Below, in pieces: positions 62,299-64,000 of a stretch of 64,000 nucleotides of DNA. Where the stretch lies: the NCBI GenBank assembly GCA_031550535.1, contig JAVBOM010000045.1, forward strand, positions 13,196 through 77,195. Direction: 5' to 3'. The position numbers and the translations under genes were made by a program. Origin of the DNA: Avichristensenella sp031550535 (GTDB taxonomy: Bacteria > Bacillota > Clostridia > Christensenellales > Aristaeellaceae). Position 1 is the stretch's first letter. Each line of letters starts with the position of its first letter. The notes below the pieces were generated by a model. That model was not told the DNA's origin, ran no database searches, and saw only the letters and a list, made by a program, of their open reading frames with translations.

Positions 62299-63672
62299 GT
62301 GGCTGATCTTACAATCGCGTACATCGGCGGCGGCTCGCGCGGGTGGGCCTGGGGGTTCATGACGGACCTAGCGAACGACGCGCAGATGGAAGGCACGGTC
62401 CGGCTGTACGACATCGACCGGGAAGCGGCAGAGAAGAACGCCGCCATCGGCGGCAGAATCTCCGCCCACCCGGACGCCAAGGCCAAGTGGCAGTACGAGG
62501 TGAGCGATAGCCTGGAGCAGGCGCTGACGGGCGCGGATTTTGTCGTCATCTCCATCCTGCCGGGCACGTTTGAGGAGATGCGCTCGGACGTGCACGCGCC
62601 GGAGCGGCTTGGTGTGTACCAGCCCGTGGGCGATACGGTCGGCCCGGGCGGCCTGATGCGCGCGCTGCGCACCATTCCGATGTACGTGGAGATCGCGCGG
62701 GCGATCCGCGATTTCTGCCCGGCCGCGTGGGTGATCAACTACACGAACCCGATGTCGCTGTGCATGCGGACGCTGTATGAGGTGTATCCGGCGATTCGTG
62801 CGTTCGGCTGCTGTCACGAGGTATTCGGCACGCAGAAGCTGCTGGCCGCGATGCTTGCGGACATGTGCGGCATCCAGGGCGTCACGCGCGAGGAGATCAA
62901 GGTGAACGTGCTGGGCATCAACCACTTCACGTGGCTGGACAGCGCGTCTTTTAAGGGCATGGATCTGTTCCCGCTGTATAAGGAGTTTTCGGCCAAATAC
63001 TATGAGACTGGCTTCCAGGCGGGCAAGGACGACAACTGGATGAACAGCGTGTTCGCGTGCGCGCACCGCGTCAAGTTCGACCTGTTCCTTAGGTACGGGG
63101 CCATTGCCGCCGCGGGCGACCGGCACCTGGCCGAGTTCATGCCGCCGTGGTACGCCAGGGACCCGGAGACGGCCAGAAGCTGGTGCTTCGGCCTGACCAC
63201 GGTGGACTGGCGCGTGGAGGACCTAAAAAAGCGCATCGCGCGCCGCGAGCGGCTGGTCAGCGGTGAGGAAGCGATCGACCTGAAGGGCTCGGGCGAGGAA
63301 GGGCATCTGCTGCTGAAGGCGCTGCTGGGCCTGGGCGACATGGTGTCCAACGTGAACCTGCCGAACCGTGGCCAGATTGAGAACCTGCCGAAGGACGCGG
63401 TGGTGGAGACGAACGCGCTGTTCCGGCGCGAGGAGATTCGGCCCGTGCTCGCGGGCGAGCTGCCCGGCGGTGTGAAGGCGCTCGTCGCGCGCCACGTAAT
63501 CGGGCAGGAGAACACGCTGCGGGCCGCGCTGACGTGCGACCGGGATTTGGCGCTGGCGGCGTTCCTGAATGACCCGCTGATGAGCTGCGTGACGCCCGGG
63601 GACGGGGAAACACTGTTTGACGAGATGCTGGCCGCGCAGCGGGCATATTTGCCGGGCGGGTGGTTTCAGTAA
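62299..63672 (+). CDS. Glycoside hydrolase family 4 enzyme
   Basis: GH4 enzymes cleave glycosides by a redox mechanism needing NAD and a divalent metal. The sequence has the N-terminal NAD fold (LTIAYIGGGSRGWAWGFMTD), NYTNPMSLCMR (~155), the family Cys motif CHEV (~175) and VLGINHFTWL (~205). The motif argues against a phospho-glycosidase, but the exact sugar (alpha-galactoside, -glucoside or uronide) is unsure. I start at GTG (457 residues) with AAGGAG six bases upstream; an ATG seven codons earlier is possible. It follows the TPR gene by 47 bases. Confidence 0.9.
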   Translation: MADLTIAYIGGGSRGWAWGFMTDLANDAQMEGTVRLYDIDREAAEKNAAIGGRISAHPDAKAKWQYEVSDSLEQALTGADFVVISILPGTFEEMRSDVHAPERLGVYQPVGDTVGPGGLMRALRTIPMYVEIARAIRDFCPAAWVINYTNPMSLCMRTLYEVYPAIRAFGCCHEVFGTQKLLAAMLADMCGIQGVTREEIKVNVLGINHFTWLDSASFKGMDLFPLYKEFSAKYYETGFQAGKDDNWMNSVFACAHRVKFDLFLRYGAIAAAGDRHLAEFMPPWYARDPETARSWCFGLTTVDWRVEDLKKRIARRERLVSGEEAIDLKGSGEEGHLLLKALLGLGDMVSNVNLPNRGQIENLPKDAVVETNALFRREEIRPVLAGELPGGVKALVARHVIGQENTLRAALTCDRDLALAAFLNDPLMSCVTPGDGETLFDEMLAAQRAYLPGGWFQ

Positions 63673-63870
63673 AAAGGGGAATGCGCATGACCGCTTTCTG
63701 ATGCGCGGCGAACGGAAAAGCCGGACGGCCAATGGCCGCCCCTACGGTGGGGTAGGAACGCAAGGCTGGCCGCGCGGTAGGCCGTAGGGGCGCGCATCGC
63801 GTGTCTGCCCTGTGCTGGGCAACGCCTGCCGCGATGCGGCACGCCGATAGAGAGCGGAATCCGCTGTGCA
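63673..63870. other. Gene-free stretch with inverted repeats
   Basis: No convincing gene. It holds C+G-rich inverted segments such as GCCGTAGGGGCG-type and GGCCGCCCCTACGG sequences and a CATCGCG/CGCGATG pair, similar in flavour to other intergenic repeats here but not a clear copy of families A-C. Confidence 0.4.
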
Positions 63871-63917
63871 AACGAAGGAACGCCAAGGGATGAAACCCCT
63901 TGGTGTTCCGTCGTTTT
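63871..63917. terminator. Terminator hairpin at the right edge
   Basis: CCAAGGG/CCCTTGG, GGAAC/GTTCC and AACGA/TCGTT stack into one long stem, with a G-U pair and one mismatch, around an A-rich loop. TTTT overlaps the plus-side end. It probably serves the GH4 transcript and a convergent gene to the right. Confidence 0.75.
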
Positions 63918-63941
63918 CACAGCGATTTATCCCAACGCCTT

Positions 63942-64000
63942 TTACCTTGTCAACTGCACCCGCGCGCTGGCGAGCTGATCAGGGCAGGAGGTTCCGTTCT
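63942..64000 (-). CDS. Possible C-terminal end of a gene entering from the right
   Basis: On the minus strand one frame runs from the window edge to TAA and encodes NGTSCPDQLASARVQLTR, an amphipathic C-terminal-looking peptide, with the terminator hairpin starting ~25 bases after the stop. The two other frames stop earlier or give a worse tail. Eighteen codons are too few to identify the protein. Confidence 0.35.
   Translation of the reverse strand, partial: NGTSCPDQLASARVQLTR

Overview
The window reads as a chromosomal segment of a high-GC, strictly anaerobic, Gram-positive member of the Clostridia (Bacillota). Support comes from a CtsR-McsA-McsB-ClpC operon, a YhaM-type exoribonuclease, mrfAB, a DUF421/DUF4363 pair, a CD1247-type small protein, Firmicutes sigma-A promoters (often with an extended TGGTATAMT -10), strong AGGAGG-type ribosome binding sites, and two flavin-based hydrogenase or transhydrogenase operons. 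Two oligosaccharide/peptide-type ABC systems, an AraC-GH39 fusion and a GH4 enzyme suggest a plant-glycan fermenter of a gut-like habitat. The species cannot be named from the sequence. I see no rRNA, tRNA, CRISPR array or prophage.

Layout. 0-2.1 kb: 5' part of alaS, a small membrane protein, and a cleanly inserted IS1-family element with a 10-bp target duplication. 2.5-8.0 kb: hydrogenase operon hydC, hydB fused to a GltD/NfnB-like NADPH domain, and hydA. 8.1-14.7 kb: a YcxB-like protein, a FbpABC-type ABC importer, and two tandem secreted paralogues of unknown function. 15.6-24.5 kb: a dipeptide/oligosaccharide ABC importer (oppABCDF-like; OppC carries a ~200-residue extracellular insert) divergent from a regulator that fuses an AraC protein to a GH39 glycosidase. 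24.5-32.2 kb: secreted SH3 protein, mtnA, a Stn-type transhydrogenase operon (stnABC), and a GNAT enzyme.

32.2-42 kb: secreted proteins, a family-5 solute-binding protein, yhaM, an MBL-fold hydrolase, M24 peptidase-efp-CD1247 operon, glycosyltransferase, and DUF421/DUF4363. This stretch is crowded with short palindromic repeats. 42-49.5 kb: HU, S4 protein, ispDF fusion, CPBP protease, rlmI, an erm methyltransferase with leader peptide and attenuator, ahcY, and a tandem-GNAT gene broken by one in-frame stop. 49.6-54.1 kb: ctsR-mcsA-mcsB-clpC behind a CtsR operator. 54.1-58 kb: a 161-bp cruciform element and a selenium/sulfur-trafficking cluster (DUF3343, TusA-like, YedE, LysR, cysteine desulfurase). 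58-63.7 kb: mrfA-mrfB-TPR and GH4. The last ~300 bases hold repeats, a terminator hairpin and possibly the 3' end of another gene.

The genes point to an energy metabolism built on flavin-based redox balancing. One complex could couple H2 to ferredoxin, NAD(H) and, through the fused GltD module, NADP(H). A second, Stn-type complex lacks a hydrogenase subunit and would couple ferredoxin, NAD(H) and NADP(H). The most unusual non-coding signal is a ~60-bp repeat present in at least nine full or partial copies. It folds into two hairpins whose stems covary and whose second loop is usually GNRA-like. Copies supply stop codons, a C-terminus, and the start of a signal peptide for neighbouring genes.
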